Part shown: in pieces, positions 8,838 through 17,839 of the stretch
Position numbering within the stretch: the first letter of the stretch is position 1
Layout of the letters: each line of letters starts with the position of its first letter
NCBI GenBank assembly: GCA_021805775.1
Contig: JAJZED010000001.1
Location: 216,992 to 280,991 of the forward strand
Direction: 5' to 3'
Length of the DNA stretch: 64,000 nucleotides
From: a bacterium
Lineage (GTDB): Bacteria; Vulcanimicrobiota; Vulcanimicrobiia; Vulcanimicrobiales; Vulcanimicrobiaceae
Position numbers and translations under genes: made by a program
The notes under the pieces: model-generated
Databases searched by the model: none
Told to the model about the DNA's origin: nothing
The model's input: only the letters and a program-made list of their open reading frames with translations

Positions 8838-10478
8838 TTGAAACGCTTCGCCGTTCTTGCCCTTGCGATCACGTTCGCGTTTACCGCCTGTAGCCGCGTG
8901 CAGAAAAACGCTGCCGTCGGCCCGAACGGGCAAGTGAATGCCTGGACGATTCCCCACGTGTTGCGCTATGCGACCGCAGAGGATATTTCGTCACTCAATC
9001 CGGTGCTGACGCAGCAGACCACGCTGAGCCTCATGTCCTCGCTGACGATGGCGTGGTTGACGAAGTGGAACGCGCAGAACAAACCGATTCCCGAACTGCT
9101 CACCGTCGAGCCGACGAAAGCAAACGGCGGTATTAGCCCCGACGGCAAGACGATTACCTGGCATCTTCGCCACGGCGTGCGCTGGTCCGACGGCGCTCCT
9201 TTTACCGCCGACGATGTCGTGTGGTCGATCCACGCGATCATGAATCCGGCGAACGATATCGTGAGCCGTACGGGCTGGGATCTGATCGACAGAATTCAAG
9301 AGCCGAATAAATACACGGTGATCCTGCACCTCAAACACCCGTACTCGCCGTTTATCACGACGTTTTTTTCCAGCGCCGACGCTAACCCGTGCGTGCTGCC
9401 GAAACATCTCTTGGCGAAGTATCCGAACATCAATAACGTTTCCTATAATTCGCTCCCGGTCGGTATCGGACCGTTCAAATACGAACGTTGGAACCGCGGC
9501 CAAGATGTCGTCATGGTCCCGAATCCGCTCTATTTCCGCGGATTGCCGAAGCTCAAGAAAATTATCTTCGAGATCATTCCCAATCGCGATACCGTGCTGA
9601 CGCAGATGCAGGCAAAGCAGCTCGATCTCTGGATGTACGTTTCTCCGGCTTATGTGAGCCGTCTCAAAGCGATGACGCCGTTTAAAGTCTCGGTGAAGCC
9701 GGACTACTACTACGATCACATCGATTTCAATCTCTCGCATCCGAAGGTCGCGAGCCTTGCGGTTCGCCGGGCGCTGCTCTACGCGACGCCGCGTGCGCGC
9801 ATCAATCGGAAGATTCGCCATAATATCGGGAACCTGCAGGATCAACCGAATCCCAAGACCGCTCCCTACTGGGTTCACGGCATCGGTTTCACGCAGTACA
9901 ACATCGCCAAAGCGAACGAAATTCTCGACAAAGCCGGCTGGAAGCGCGGCCCCGGCGGAATCCGCGAAAAGAACGGCGTGCGCCTCATGCTCGACCTCGC
10001 CACCGTCGTCGGTCTCCCCGATACCGATAACATCATCGAGCTCATCCGCGAATCGTGGAAGAAGATCGGCGTCGGGCTGAGCGTCCGCCACTATTCGTCG
10101 GCGGAGTTTTTTGCGCCCTATCAAAACGGCGGCATCGTCTACGGGAATAGCTGGGACGTCACATTGTTCGCGTGGGGGAACGATCCGCTCGGCGACTATT
10201 CGTTCATCTACGGCTGCAGCCAGTTCCCGCCGAACGGGCAGAACGATGTGCGCTGGTGCGATCCGAAGGCCAATGCGGCGATGAAAGCGCTCTTCTCGCA
10301 CTTCACGCAACGCGAGCGAAATGCCGATGTCGCGATTCTCACCAAGCAGTTCGTGAAAGAAGTTCCCTCGATTGTCACCGACGGGCGCATGGCGATCTAC
10401 GCCTACAATCGCGATCTCAAGCACTTCCACCCCGGCGTTCTCGCGCCGTTCGATAACATGATGAAGGTGGATATATAG
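8838..10478 (+). CDS. ABC transporter solute-binding lipoprotein, family 5 (oligopeptide type)
   Basis: 546 aa. I chose the TTG at 8838 because GGAGGAGA lies 9 nt upstream and the protein then starts MKRFAVLALAITFAFTACSR with a lipobox Cys18. The family-5 (SBP_bac_5) signature is clear: DGKTITWHLRHGVRWSDGAPFTADDVVWS is split here as DGKTITWHLRHGVRWSDG followed by PFTADDVVWS. The C-terminal region has WGNDPLGDYSF and the lid pattern. Expected to deliver peptides or similar solutes to an ABC permease. Permease genes are absent here; two matching ATPase genes lie at 53826-55804. Confidence 0.9.
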   Translation: MKRFAVLALAITFAFTACSRVQKNAAVGPNGQVNAWTIPHVLRYATAEDISSLNPVLTQQTTLSLMSSLTMAWLTKWNAQNKPIPELLTVEPTKANGGISPDGKTITWHLRHGVRWSDGAPFTADDVVWSIHAIMNPANDIVSRTGWDLIDRIQEPNKYTVILHLKHPYSPFITTFFSSADANPCVLPKHLLAKYPNINNVSYNSLPVGIGPFKYERWNRGQDVVMVPNPLYFRGLPKLKKIIFEIIPNRDTVLTQMQAKQLDLWMYVSPAYVSRLKAMTPFKVSVKPDYYYDHIDFNLSHPKVASLAVRRALLYATPRARINRKIRHNIGNLQDQPNPKTAPYWVHGIGFTQYNIAKANEILDKAGWKRGPGGIREKNGVRLMLDLATVVGLPDTDNIIELIRESWKKIGVGLSVRHYSSAEFFAPYQNGGIVYGNSWDVTLFAWGNDPLGDYSFIYGCSQFPPNGQNDVRWCDPKANAAMKALFSHFTQRERNADVAILTKQFVKEVPSIVTDGRMAIYAYNRDLKHFHPGVLAPFDNMMKVDI

Positions 10479-10521
10479 GCGCCGCTTCGCTTCACGCAAA
10501 GTAGTCGGCGAGCTTTGTCAC

Positions 10522-10663
10522 GCCGAGTAGCCGCTGCAAGCGGCGTATCGAGGCGCGTGCCGCGCGCGCCCTCGATACGGTGGCTTCGCCACCTACTCGG
10601 GCCGACACAGCGCGTGCCGCGCGCGCCCTCGATACGGTGGCTTCGCCACCTACTCGGGCCGAC
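10522..10663. repeat. REP/BIME-like cluster: one forward and two inverted palindromic elements
   Basis: Element pattern: CGAGTAG, a 14-nt stem-loop, then GTATCGAGGCGCG. The forward copy is at 10524-10557 with stem-loop CCGCTGCAAGCGGC. Two inverted copies are at 10571-10600 and 10628-10657, in 57-bp tandem, with stem-loop GGTGGCTTCGCCAC. The forward copy is also preceded by TGTCACGC, as in the mutS-mutL copies. It lies between convergent genes ending at 10478 (+) and 10673 (-), a typical REP location, and fills most of that 194-bp gap. Confidence 0.85.
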
Positions 10664-10672
10664 AACCGCAGG

Positions 10673-11245
10673 CTATTCGCTCTGGGCGGTCGACGAGTCG
10701 ACGTACACGGCGAGGCGTTCGATCGTCCCATCGCTTCCCATCACGAGCGCGCTGCCTCCCGGGAAGCCCGTGGCGAAAATTTGCTCGTAGCTTCCACCGC
10801 TTGGCGCGGGAATCGAGGTGTAATACTCGGGGAGCGCGAGTATCTGCATTCCGAGCTCGATCTCGCCCGGCACCAAGCGATAACTTCCACAGTCGCGTGC
10901 TTCCAGGGGCGGTGCTTGCGCGGCACGCGGCCGATAAAGCTCGGCGGCGCTTAAGATCGCGTCGCTAAAAAAAAGCGATAAGAATGCGCGCTCGCCAGTG
11001 ATGCGAAGGCAATAGGTGTACCAGCCGGCTGACGGGTAGCGATAGGCGATTCCGAGTTCGCGCTCGACTTCGCGGCGCGTGCTGTTTCCGACAACGAGTG
11101 AGAGGCGCTCGTTAAAAAGTGCGATCGGAGCGTGGGCGCGCGGTGGAAGCGTCGGTGCGCGTGCGGGGCGCTTGCGCTCGTAGATGCTCGCCAACACCTC
11201 GACCGCACGTTGCATCGCAAAATCGGGCGGTTCGCGTTCGCTCAT
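10673..11245 (-). CDS. Hypothetical protein coupled to site-2 protease
   Basis: 190 aa from ATG 11245, which overlaps the stop of the M50 peptidase gene as ATGA. A longer upstream extension of this frame runs antisense through the peptidase gene in the wrong frame and is not real. No signal peptide. Recognisable pieces: an N-terminal helix (FAMQRAVEVLASIYERKRPA), a basic Pro-rich stretch, then a small alpha/beta region with LSLVVGNSTRREVERELGIAY and GTIERLAVYVD. The segment GNSTRREVERELG resembles helix starts in small domains that measure outer-membrane lipoprotein turnover, but I do not recognise a family. Coupling suggests it works with the peptidase. Confidence 0.65.
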   Translation of the reverse strand: MSEREPPDFAMQRAVEVLASIYERKRPARAPTLPPRAHAPIALFNERLSLVVGNSTRREVERELGIAYRYPSAGWYTYCLRITGERAFLSLFFSDAILSAAELYRPRAAQAPPLEARDCGSYRLVPGEIELGMQILALPEYYTSIPAPSGGSYEQIFATGFPGGSALVMGSDGTIERLAVYVDSSTAQSE

Positions 11246-12039
11246 CGGTGCAACGTTGCAAGCGCGGGCAGGTGGATGCGCGCTTCGATGAAGAGCAGGC
11301 CCAAGAGCGTACCCGCATACGCAAGACCGACGCGAATGCGGGCCGGAGCACCGATACCGTCGGCGGTGGAGGCGAGTGCGGTTCGCCACGAGCCCGCCAG
11401 CCAGAAGACGCTGAAGAGTGCGATCAACGCAATCGGCAGGATCGGTAACTGCGCGAGAATGGCGACGATAATAAAAATCGGCAACGCAAGAACGACGATC
11501 GGCGGCCATACCGCTTGGATGATTCTGCCTCCGTCTAGCGGCAGCACCGGCGCCATGTTGAAGAGGTTGAGCAGCGCGCTGATATTTGCCGCCAGCATCC
11601 AAAACGGATCGTGCGTCGCCAAACCCATCGCGAGCGCGGCCGCCGCGAGCCCCATGCCGGCGAGCGGCCCGGCGAGAGCGATATACGCTCCGTCCTCCTT
11701 GGTTGCCGGCTTGCCCCCCGGCGTGAGCGCTCCGACGAACGGTAAGAAGACCGGAGCTCCCACCGCGAGGCCGTAGTTGCGGAAAGCGAGCACGTGCCCT
11801 AATTCGTGGGCGAGGAGCACGAGTGCGAGAATGATGCCGAAGCGCCAGTCGAAGGTCAGACCGTAGAGCCAAAGGGTTGCGAGAAAGCTAAAGCTCCCCA
11901 GTAACATCGGCGCATGGAAAAACAATACGAGGAGCCCCTTAAACTTCGCGGCAAGCGCTGAAAGTGCGGCGAGCAGAGCCGCCAGCCCCTTCGGTTTTTT
12001 CTTCGCCGGTTTTTCCAGAGGCGGCTGATGGGAATCCAT
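11242..12039 (-). CDS. Site-2 protease family membrane metallopeptidase (M50)
   Basis: 265 aa from ATG 12039; an in-frame start at 12090 is less likely because it runs into the divergent gene's leader. A Lys/Pro-rich cytoplasmic N-terminus (~35 aa) is followed by about six membrane segments. The zinc site is HELGH (H78, E79, H82) in LALVLLAHELGHVLAF, and the second motif is LPLDGGR (Asp169) in NLFNMAPVLPLDGGR. These are the defining features of S2P/RseP-like intramembrane proteases, here the short form without a PDZ domain. Substrate unknown. The downstream hypothetical gene overlaps its stop. Confidence 0.88.
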   Translation of the reverse strand: MDSHQPPLEKPAKKKPKGLAALLAALSALAAKFKGLLVLFFHAPMLLGSFSFLATLWLYGLTFDWRFGIILALVLLAHELGHVLAFRNYGLAVGAPVFLPFVGALTPGGKPATKEDGAYIALAGPLAGMGLAAAALAMGLATHDPFWMLAANISALLNLFNMAPVLPLDGGRIIQAVWPPIVVLALPIFIIVAILAQLPILPIALIALFSVFWLAGSWRTALASTADGIGAPARIRVGLAYAGTLLGLLFIEARIHLPALATLHR

Positions 12040-12098
12040 GGGCGATGATGCTTCGACCGCGAAGAAGCCCCCCCTCGTGCGTCGAAGCAAGGAAAGTC

Positions 12099-13517
12099 AT
12101 GAAATTTGAAGAGCCGATCGAGCAACTCATCGCCGAGCCGACGCGCTTCACCCGCGACGTGCATTTCCCCGATCCTGCCGAGATCCGTCTCTACGACGAG
12201 ACGCTTCGCGACGGCGAGCAGATGCCGGGCGTTTGTTACACGCCGCAACAGAAATTGGAGATCGCAACCGCGCTCGCCGATATCGGCCTCCATATCATCA
12301 GCGTCGGCTTCCCCGCCGCATCCTCCGGCGACCGACGCACGCTTCAACTCGTCATGGAATCGAAACGGCGCGGCGAGCTCGGCGAAGTCGAGATCCTCGT
12401 GATGTGCCGGAGCAATCGCAACGATATCGACGTCACCGTCGAAGCGCTGCGTGAGATCGGCGTCAATCCGCGCGACGTTACGTTTTTTATTTTTTCCAGC
12501 GGCAGCGATCTCCATCTCAAGTATAAAGTCGGCAAAGTCCTACTCCGCTTCGCCGGACGCGACGAATCGGAATGGCTGACGCTCCCGCTCTCGTTCTATC
12601 GCGAAGCAAACATCGAACTTCAATGCGATGCCGTTCGCCACGCGCGTTCGCACGGCGTCGAACGTATCGAATTCGGCGGCGAGGATGGAAGCCGCGGCGA
12701 CGTCGAGTATTTCATCGAATACTACAACCGCGTTCTCGATGCCGGCGGCACGCGCCCCGCGTGGCCCGATACCGTCGGCTGTTTGACCCCCGAGGCGATG
12801 CGCGCGCACGGAACGCGGCTCATCGCCGGGCTCCCCGCGGGCATTCCTGTCGTCGCACATCTGCACAACGATTACGGCTTGGGCACCATCAACGCGATTA
12901 CGGCGACGGCGTGCGGATTCAAAGTGATCTCGCTCACCGCAAACGGTTACGGCGAACGCGCCGGCAACGTCAAACTGCACGAATATGTCGTGGCGATGCG
13001 GCAGTTATACGGAATCGAAATTCCGGGGTTCAAATACAATAAGCTGCGCGATCTCGCTCGCTTTATGGAGCGAATGAGCGGCGTCCCGATGCAACAGCAC
13101 GAACCGATCGTGGGTTCGCGGGTCTTCGCACACGAATCGGGGATTCATACGCACGGCATCATGATCGATCGGCGCATCTACGAAGCGGTTCCAAGCGAAT
13201 TGGTCGGAGCGCATACGGAGTTTCTCTTCGGCAAACATTCGGGGGTCGGGCTGGTCGAACAAACGCTACGCGAGAATGAAGCTCGCCTTGCAGCGAGCGG
13301 GGTCGAAGTGACGAGTGCGCTCGCGCACGCGGTCACCGAACAGGTGAAGCGTATTCGCGAGGAACGCGCCGCCGGAAATACGGCGCGGCAAGCGATCGAA
13401 CGCTACGAAGAGATTGCAGACGGCCTCGCCCTCGACGCCGAAGATGTCGTCGAGATCGCGCGCGCGATCGGTGCGCGCGGCGTGGCGGCTAGCGCTGCGC
13501 CGTCACCGGGAAATTAA
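12099..13517 (+). CDS. 2-Isopropylmalate/homocitrate/citramalate synthase family enzyme
   Basis: 472 aa from ATG 12099, preceded by AAGGAAAG. The DRE-TIM metallolyase signature is present: LYDETLRDGEQMPG near residue 31-44 (Asp33, Arg37), metal ligands in HLHNDYGLG, the GYGERAGNVKL motif and ESGIHTHG. The enzyme would condense acetyl-CoA with a 2-oxo acid. The GEQMPG variant and the short C-terminus (~100 aa after KHSGVG, without the full LeuA regulatory domain) argue for a homocitrate/citramalate-like or Re-citrate-synthase-like member rather than classical LeuA. No leucine or lysine pathway genes are adjacent. The 3' end overlaps the convergent VanX-like gene by 29 bp. Confidence 0.8.
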   Translation: MKFEEPIEQLIAEPTRFTRDVHFPDPAEIRLYDETLRDGEQMPGVCYTPQQKLEIATALADIGLHIISVGFPAASSGDRRTLQLVMESKRRGELGEVEILVMCRSNRNDIDVTVEALREIGVNPRDVTFFIFSSGSDLHLKYKVGKVLLRFAGRDESEWLTLPLSFYREANIELQCDAVRHARSHGVERIEFGGEDGSRGDVEYFIEYYNRVLDAGGTRPAWPDTVGCLTPEAMRAHGTRLIAGLPAGIPVVAHLHNDYGLGTINAITATACGFKVISLTANGYGERAGNVKLHEYVVAMRQLYGIEIPGFKYNKLRDLARFMERMSGVPMQQHEPIVGSRVFAHESGIHTHGIMIDRRIYEAVPSELVGAHTEFLFGKHSGVGLVEQTLRENEARLAASGVEVTSALAHAVTEQVKRIREERAAGNTARQAIERYEEIADGLALDAEDVVEIARAIGARGVAASAAPSPGN

Positions 13518-14139
13518 AGGAGCGTTTCGGGAAGGGTTCGCGCGCCAGCGTGAAGTGCCACCACTCCGTCGGGTAGGCCTTGAAACCGTAGCGCTCCATG
13601 ACCATGGCGAGGAAGGTGCGGTTCGCGCGTGCCTGCGTTGGAACCGGAGCGTCGCTGCGCGAGAGCGGGTCGAAGAAATCGAACGGGGTTCCCATCGCAA
13701 GGCCGTCGATGGTGAGATCGACGGTGCTGCCGCGACTATGCGAGGAATTTTCGGAAATATATCCGCGCTTGATAAGTTCGGATTTTGGGACATTCGGGAA
13801 GTAGCGCCCCTTCGGCCCGATCGCGCTGGGGCGCTCGCTCCACGCTACGAAGGCTTTCACGGCGCGCTCGGGGCGATAGCAATCGAAAACGCGAAGCGTC
13901 AAGTAATGCTCGAGTAAGAGGCGTTCGACGCGCGCGAGCGCTTTTGCCGCGGGGAGCGTGAGAATGCAGGCCGGTGCTTCGTAACCGGGAACGCGCGCGC
14001 CGGTAAAATTATTCGGCGTCGCATAGCGAATATCTTGACGAATCTGCGGAGCGAACGTGGCGAGATAGGTGAAGCCGCTGGGAAGAGCGGCGATCAGCGA
14101 CGAGGAGGCGAGGAGCATCGCTCGCAGGAGGGTTATCAC
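13489..14139 (-). CDS. D-alanyl-D-alanine dipeptidase, VanX/DdpX-like (M15D)
   Basis: 216 aa from a GTG overlapping the stop of the TPR gene (GTGA). A signal-peptide-like N-terminus suggests export. Zinc and catalytic residues of the VanX family are visible: SSHSRGSTVDLTI (H134, D141) and TEWWHF (E192, H195), with the substrate-clamping Arg in FDCYRPERAV. It cleaves D-Ala-D-Ala; in a chromosomal setting this is usually peptidoglycan dipeptide recycling rather than vancomycin resistance, and no vanHA genes are seen. Confidence 0.88.
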   Translation of the reverse strand: MITLLRAMLLASSSLIAALPSGFTYLATFAPQIRQDIRYATPNNFTGARVPGYEAPACILTLPAAKALARVERLLLEHYLTLRVFDCYRPERAVKAFVAWSERPSAIGPKGRYFPNVPKSELIKRGYISENSSHSRGSTVDLTIDGLAMGTPFDFFDPLSRSDAPVPTQARANRTFLAMVMERYGFKAYPTEWWHFTLAREPFPKRSFNFPVTAQR

Positions 14140-14564
14140 TCCTTCGCGGCCTGCGCCAGGCCGATGCGGGCCTGCTCGAGTCCGGTCTTCGCCGCGACGT
14201 TGCCTTTATTGATGACCAGCGCGCGTTCGTAGTAGGGAATCGCACGGGCGAACTGCGAGGAAGCGAGATAGAGATCGCCGAGTTGTGTGAGCGCAACGCC
14301 GTCATGCGGATCCTTCGCGATGCGCGCCTTGAGCTGGGTCACCTGAAGCATCACCGCCGGTGGCGGCCCACCCTGAACGGCGGCCGCGCTTCCGGCATTT
14401 TGCTGCATCGAGGGGCCGCCGGCACCGAAGACCGATCCGCGAACGTCGAAGCCCTTGATGACGAAATCGCCGGTGACCAACAACAAGACGGCGGCGAAAG
14501 CAACGAAGAGCCCGATAGCCAGCGGCGCCGGAAGTCCGCGCCTTGGGGGTGGTGGAGATTGCAT
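14136..14564 (-). CDS. Small membrane-anchored TPR protein
   Basis: 142 aa from ATG 14562-14564. Pro/Arg-rich N-terminus, one membrane segment (APLAIGLFVAFAAVLLLV), a Gly/Gln-rich linker, then one to two tetratricopeptide repeats (DGVALTQLGDLYLASSQFAR; AIPYYERALVINKGNVAA). It resembles the TPR half of CcmH/CycH-type proteins, but no cytochrome c maturation genes are nearby. The start is divergent from the SprT-like gene 75 bp away. The extended frame beyond this start is antisense to that gene and not real. Confidence 0.75.
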   Translation of the reverse strand: MQSPPPPRRGLPAPLAIGLFVAFAAVLLLVTGDFVIKGFDVRGSVFGAGGPSMQQNAGSAAAVQGGPPPAVMLQVTQLKARIAKDPHDGVALTQLGDLYLASSQFARAIPYYERALVINKGNVAAKTGLEQARIGLAQAAKE

Positions 14565-14639
14565 GAAGCCATCGTTCGACCGTCGCGCGCGAGGAACCCG
14601 CACGGAACGAGCGCGTGCGACGGCGAAATGCGAGCGGAG

Positions 14640-15209
14640 ATGAGCGCTCCCTTGCCGACCGAAGCCGACCTCCAAATGCTCTTCGCGCGCCTCAACCTCG
14701 CGCACTTCGACGGTGAGATCGGCGCGTGTTCGCTCGCTTACAACGAGCGATTTTCCAATTGTGCCGGAAGAACGACCTATCGCACACCCGCCCTCATCGA
14801 GCTCTCGCCGAAGCATTTCCGGCGTTATCCCGCCGCGCTTGAAGAGACGCTCTTGCACGAAATGATCCACGTGTGGTGTTACCAACGCTTCGGCGAGACC
14901 GGGCACGGCGCGCACTTTCGTCGGAAGATGAAGCAGTGCGGAATCACCTCGATCCATCACGATCTCGGCACGGTGCGCCCGCTCCAGGAGGCGAGCACCC
15001 GGTATATCTTTCGCTGCGAGCATTGCGGCATGGAGGCCCTCCGCCGCCGCCTGCCGAGGCGTTCGCTCACCTGCGGCCGCTGCAACCCGCGCCGCCACGA
15101 CGCGCGCTTCCCGCTGACCGTTTACGAGGTCGTCGAAATGCGGATTCTGGGCGAGGTCGGCACGATCGCTCCGAAACGGGCCGCATCTCGGGCAGCCCGA
15201 GCGACCTAA
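14640..15209 (+). CDS. SprT-like zinc metalloprotease-domain protein
   Basis: 189 aa from ATG 14640. HEMIHVW (H73, E74, H77) is the zinc site of the SprT/Spartan family. A C-terminal zinc ribbon follows: CEHCG (126, 129) and CGRCN (145, 148). Length and order match bacterial SprT-like proteins, whose eukaryotic relative Spartan removes DNA-protein crosslinks; the bacterial role is not well established. Divergent from the TPR gene and 43 bp upstream of fumC. Confidence 0.85.
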   Translation: MSAPLPTEADLQMLFARLNLAHFDGEIGACSLAYNERFSNCAGRTTYRTPALIELSPKHFRRYPAALEETLLHEMIHVWCYQRFGETGHGAHFRRKMKQCGITSIHHDLGTVRPLQEASTRYIFRCEHCGMEALRRRLPRRSLTCGRCNPRRHDARFPLTVYEVVEMRILGEVGTIAPKRAASRAARAT

Positions 15210-15252
15210 GTCCGGGCGGTCCGGCCTCGCTTCGCGCAAAGATAGCGGGGCT

Positions 15253-16686
15253 ATGACGACCACCAATACCGCCTCCAACGGCGCGCTTCAGTCGCGCAAA
15301 GAGACCGACTCTATGGGTGCCATCGATGTGCCCGCCGACAAATACTACGGCGCGCAATCGGCGCGTTCGCTCATTCACTTCGAAATCGGCGAGGGCAGCT
15401 GGCCCCGCGATGTGATGCCCAAGCAGGTCATCGTTGCGATGGCGCAACTCAAGAAAGCTGCCGCACTGGTCAATCACGATCTCGGAAAACTCGATGCCGA
15501 GAAAACAAAACTCATCGTCGCTGCAGCCGACGAAGTCATCGCCGGAAAACTCGACGCTCATTTCCCGCTGCGGATTTGGCAGACGGGATCCGGAACGCAG
15601 ACGAACATGAACGTCAACGAAGTGATCTCCAACCGCGCGATCGAGATGGCCGGCGGCGAGATGGGCAGCAAGAAGCCGGTCCACCCCAACGATCACGTCA
15701 ACATGTCGCAGTCGAGCAACGACACCTTCCCGACGGCGATGCATATGGCTGCGGCCGAGGCGATGGTAGCGATGCTGCCCCCAGTACAGAAGCTTCGCGA
15801 CGCTCTCGATGTTAAAGCGAAAGCCTGGAAAGATATCGTGAAGGTCGGGCGTACGCACTTGCAAGACGCGACGCCGCTCACGCTCGGGCAAGAGTTCTCC
15901 GGCTACGTCACGCAGCTCGACCGCGCGATGGTTGCCTGCCGCGAAGCGCTCGATCATCTCTACGATCTCGCCATCGGCGGCACTGCGGTCGGCACCGGGC
16001 TCAACGCTCATCCCGAGTTCGCGAATCGCGCGGCGGCGAAGCTCGCCGAGCTCACGAAGCTGCCGTTTCGTTCGCATCCGAACAAATTTACAGCGCTCGC
16101 CTCGCACGACGATTTCGTCTTCGCCTCCGGAGCGCTCAAAATGCTCGGCGCGGCGCTGATGAAGATTGCCAACGACGTGCGTTGGCTCGGCTCCGGACCG
16201 CGCGCCGGTATCGGCGAACTCGTGCTCCCCGAAAACGAACCCGGGAGCTCGATCATGCCGGGGAAAGTGAACCCGACGCAATCCGAAGCGATGACGATGG
16301 TCTGCGTGCAGGTCTTCGGCAACGACGTCGCCATTACGATGGGAGCGAGCCAAGGAAACTTCGAGCTCAACGTCTTTAACCCGGTGATGATTTCGAACTT
16401 CCTGCACAGCACGACGTTGCTCCGCGACGCCTGCACGATGTTCCGCGAACATTGCATCGAAGGGCTCCAAGCCAACGAGCCGGTGATTGCAAAATATCTC
16501 GCCGAATCGCTGATGACGGTCACCGCGCTCTCGCCGAAGATCGGCTACGACAAGGCTGCGGAGATCGCTAAAAAGGCGCACCACGACGGCGCGACCCTCA
16601 AAGAGACCGCGCTTAAACTCGGTTACGTGACTGCCGAAGAGTTCGACAAGATCGTCGTGCCCAAGGAAATGACCTACCCGAAGTAA
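15253..16686 (+). CDS. fumC: Fumarate hydratase class II
   Basis: 477 aa, ATG start. It converts fumarate and water to malate in the TCA cycle, cytoplasmic homotetramer, no Fe-S cluster. Hallmarks are the N-terminal [20 protein letters not shown], the active-site [14 protein letters not shown] and [13 protein letters not shown], and the fumarase/aspartase signature [11 protein letters not shown]. Length is normal for the class. It is a single gene ended by a strong terminator 19 bp downstream. Confidence 0.97.
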   Translation: MTTTNTASNGALQSRKETDSMGAIDVPADKYYGAQSARSLIHFEIGEGSWPRDVMPKQVIVAMAQLKKAAALVNHDLGKLDAEKTKLIVAAADEVIAGKLDAHFPLRIWQTGSGTQTNMNVNEVISNRAIEMAGGEMGSKKPVHPNDHVNMSQSSNDTFPTAMHMAAAEAMVAMLPPVQKLRDALDVKAKAWKDIVKVGRTHLQDATPLTLGQEFSGYVTQLDRAMVACREALDHLYDLAIGGTAVGTGLNAHPEFANRAAAKLAELTKLPFRSHPNKFTALASHDDFVFASGALKMLGAALMKIANDVRWLGSGPRAGIGELVLPENEPGSSIMPGKVNPTQSEAMTMVCVQVFGNDVAITMGASQGNFELNVFNPVMISNFLHSTTLLRDACTMFREHCIEGLQANEPVIAKYLAESLMTVTALSPKIGYDKAAEIAKKAHHDGATLKETALKLGYVTAEEFDKIVVPKEMTYPK

Positions 16687-16704
16687 GCTCGCTTATGCAG
16701 AAGC

Positions 16705-16738
16705 AAAAAAGCCCGAGCGATGCTGCTCGGGCTTTTTT
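16705..16738. terminator. Bidirectional rho-independent terminator after fumC
   Basis: AAAAAA, then GCCCGAGC (16711-16718), a 6-nt loop, GCTCGGGC (16725-16732) and TTTTTT. It is positioned between convergent fumC (+) and the secreted repeat protein gene (-), and is U-rich on both transcripts. Confidence 0.93.
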
Positions 16739-16762
16739 AATTGCAGGCGTTCGAAAAACAAT

Positions 16763-17839
16763 CTACCTTTGCAACATGTCGGTCATTTTGTACGCGAGCC
16801 GCGCTGCGTTCGTCGGCGAAATGCCGAAGGTTATCGCGAGAAGCTCCGCACCGGCGAGCGAGGCGGGCCCCATCGCCAGAAGTCTCCAGCGGTTGTCTCG
16901 GAGTTGGAGCAACGCTTCGCCTCCCGTCTTGCCGTCGCTGTAATAGAGTAATGCGTTGCTGCCGGAGATCGCGATGGAACGAACGACCGCTTTCGTGCGA
17001 GTGCCGGCGGCGTTTGCAAAGCGGCTGGAGAACGCCAACGTCGCCGAGCGCGCCCGATCGACACATCGACGCTGAGGGGCGCATAGACCCGAGTAGGTCT
17101 CCGCCTCGTTTTTCTTCATGGCAGAAACGAGAGCGCGAGCCGCGGAAATGGAAATACGAAAACTCGCGGACAACAACCGAACGGAGTTCAAGCTCCCGCC
17201 GCCCATAGCAAGAATCTTCCAACGAGCGTTTGTGCGCTGGAGCATTGCCTCGCCCCCACTCTCGCCCGCCGTATAATCGGCGAGCGCGATATTCCAATTG
17301 CGAACGACGGGTGTGACGACCGGGGCGATCGTGAGGCTACGAAGGTACAAGGCGTCGTGAACGACCGCGAAGGCGATCTCTTGCGTCACGCTACGACACG
17401 CACCGGCGCGGCTGCAGCCCTGTAGGATTAACCCAATCCGACCGGCATCGATCAGAACGCGAGCGTTAGCCGGCGTAAGGCCCGAAATGAGATGCGTAAG
17501 CGTAGCCGCGCTGTAGCTCGACGGGAGTCGCGCAGCGAATTCCCATCGGTCGCCATGCTCGCGCGCAACGAACGCGCCTCCCTTTGCTGCTATCCATTGA
17601 CGCGTCGGCTGCGCATACCATTCGACGACTGCGAAAGGTTTCACGACGGCGATTGTTTCGATATCGAGATTTCGAACCGGAGTCGATTCGGCAATTCGAT
17701 GGACGATGCGGATAAGGGCGTCGACGTCGCGCGAACTCGGTGGTTGGGCCGGCGATCCGGCGATTACCCCATGCATGCCCGATAGGCCGAACGCGAGCGT
17801 GACGAGTACGCCGATGCGATAGTGGAGAGGTGTCTTCAT
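16763..17839 (-). CDS. Secreted protein with three related ~70-residue repeats, unknown family
   Basis: 358 aa from ATG 17837-17839, which overlaps the MFS gene stop as ATGA. Signal peptide MKTPLHYRIGVLVTLAFGLS. I see three related units: roughly residues 55-120 (IETIAVVKPFAVVEWYA ... GDRWEFAARLP), 170-230 (VRNWNIALADYTAGESGGEA ... ARWKILAMGGGSL) and 280-350 (VRSIAISGSNALLYYSDGKT ... NRWRLLAMGPASL). Each has a beta-hairpin, a GGEA-type turn, an RW(K/R)(I/L)LAMG strand and a closing helix with NA(A/R). Two Cys pairs lie between units. I know no family with this pattern. It is cotranscribed with a drug-type exporter. Confidence 0.7.
   Translation of the reverse strand: MKTPLHYRIGVLVTLAFGLSGMHGVIAGSPAQPPSSRDVDALIRIVHRIAESTPVRNLDIETIAVVKPFAVVEWYAQPTRQWIAAKGGAFVAREHGDRWEFAARLPSSYSAATLTHLISGLTPANARVLIDAGRIGLILQGCSRAGACRSVTQEIAFAVVHDALYLRSLTIAPVVTPVVRNWNIALADYTAGESGGEAMLQRTNARWKILAMGGGSLNSVRLLSASFRISISAARALVSAMKKNEAETYSGLCAPQRRCVDRARSATLAFSSRFANAAGTRTKAVVRSIAISGSNALLYYSDGKTGGEALLQLRDNRWRLLAMGPASLAGAELLAITFGISPTNAARLAYKMTDMLQR

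Noticed and set aside
8991..10499. Minus-strand frame of 502 codons
   Set aside because: Antisense to the solute-binding protein gene; no recognisable domain.
10673..11872. 399-codon version of the hypothetical gene
   Set aside because: The first ~210 codons lie within the M50 peptidase gene in another frame; ATG 11245 with ATGA overlap is the better start.
15067..16584. Minus-strand frame of 505 codons
   Set aside because: Antisense to fumC; His/Arg-rich shadow frame.
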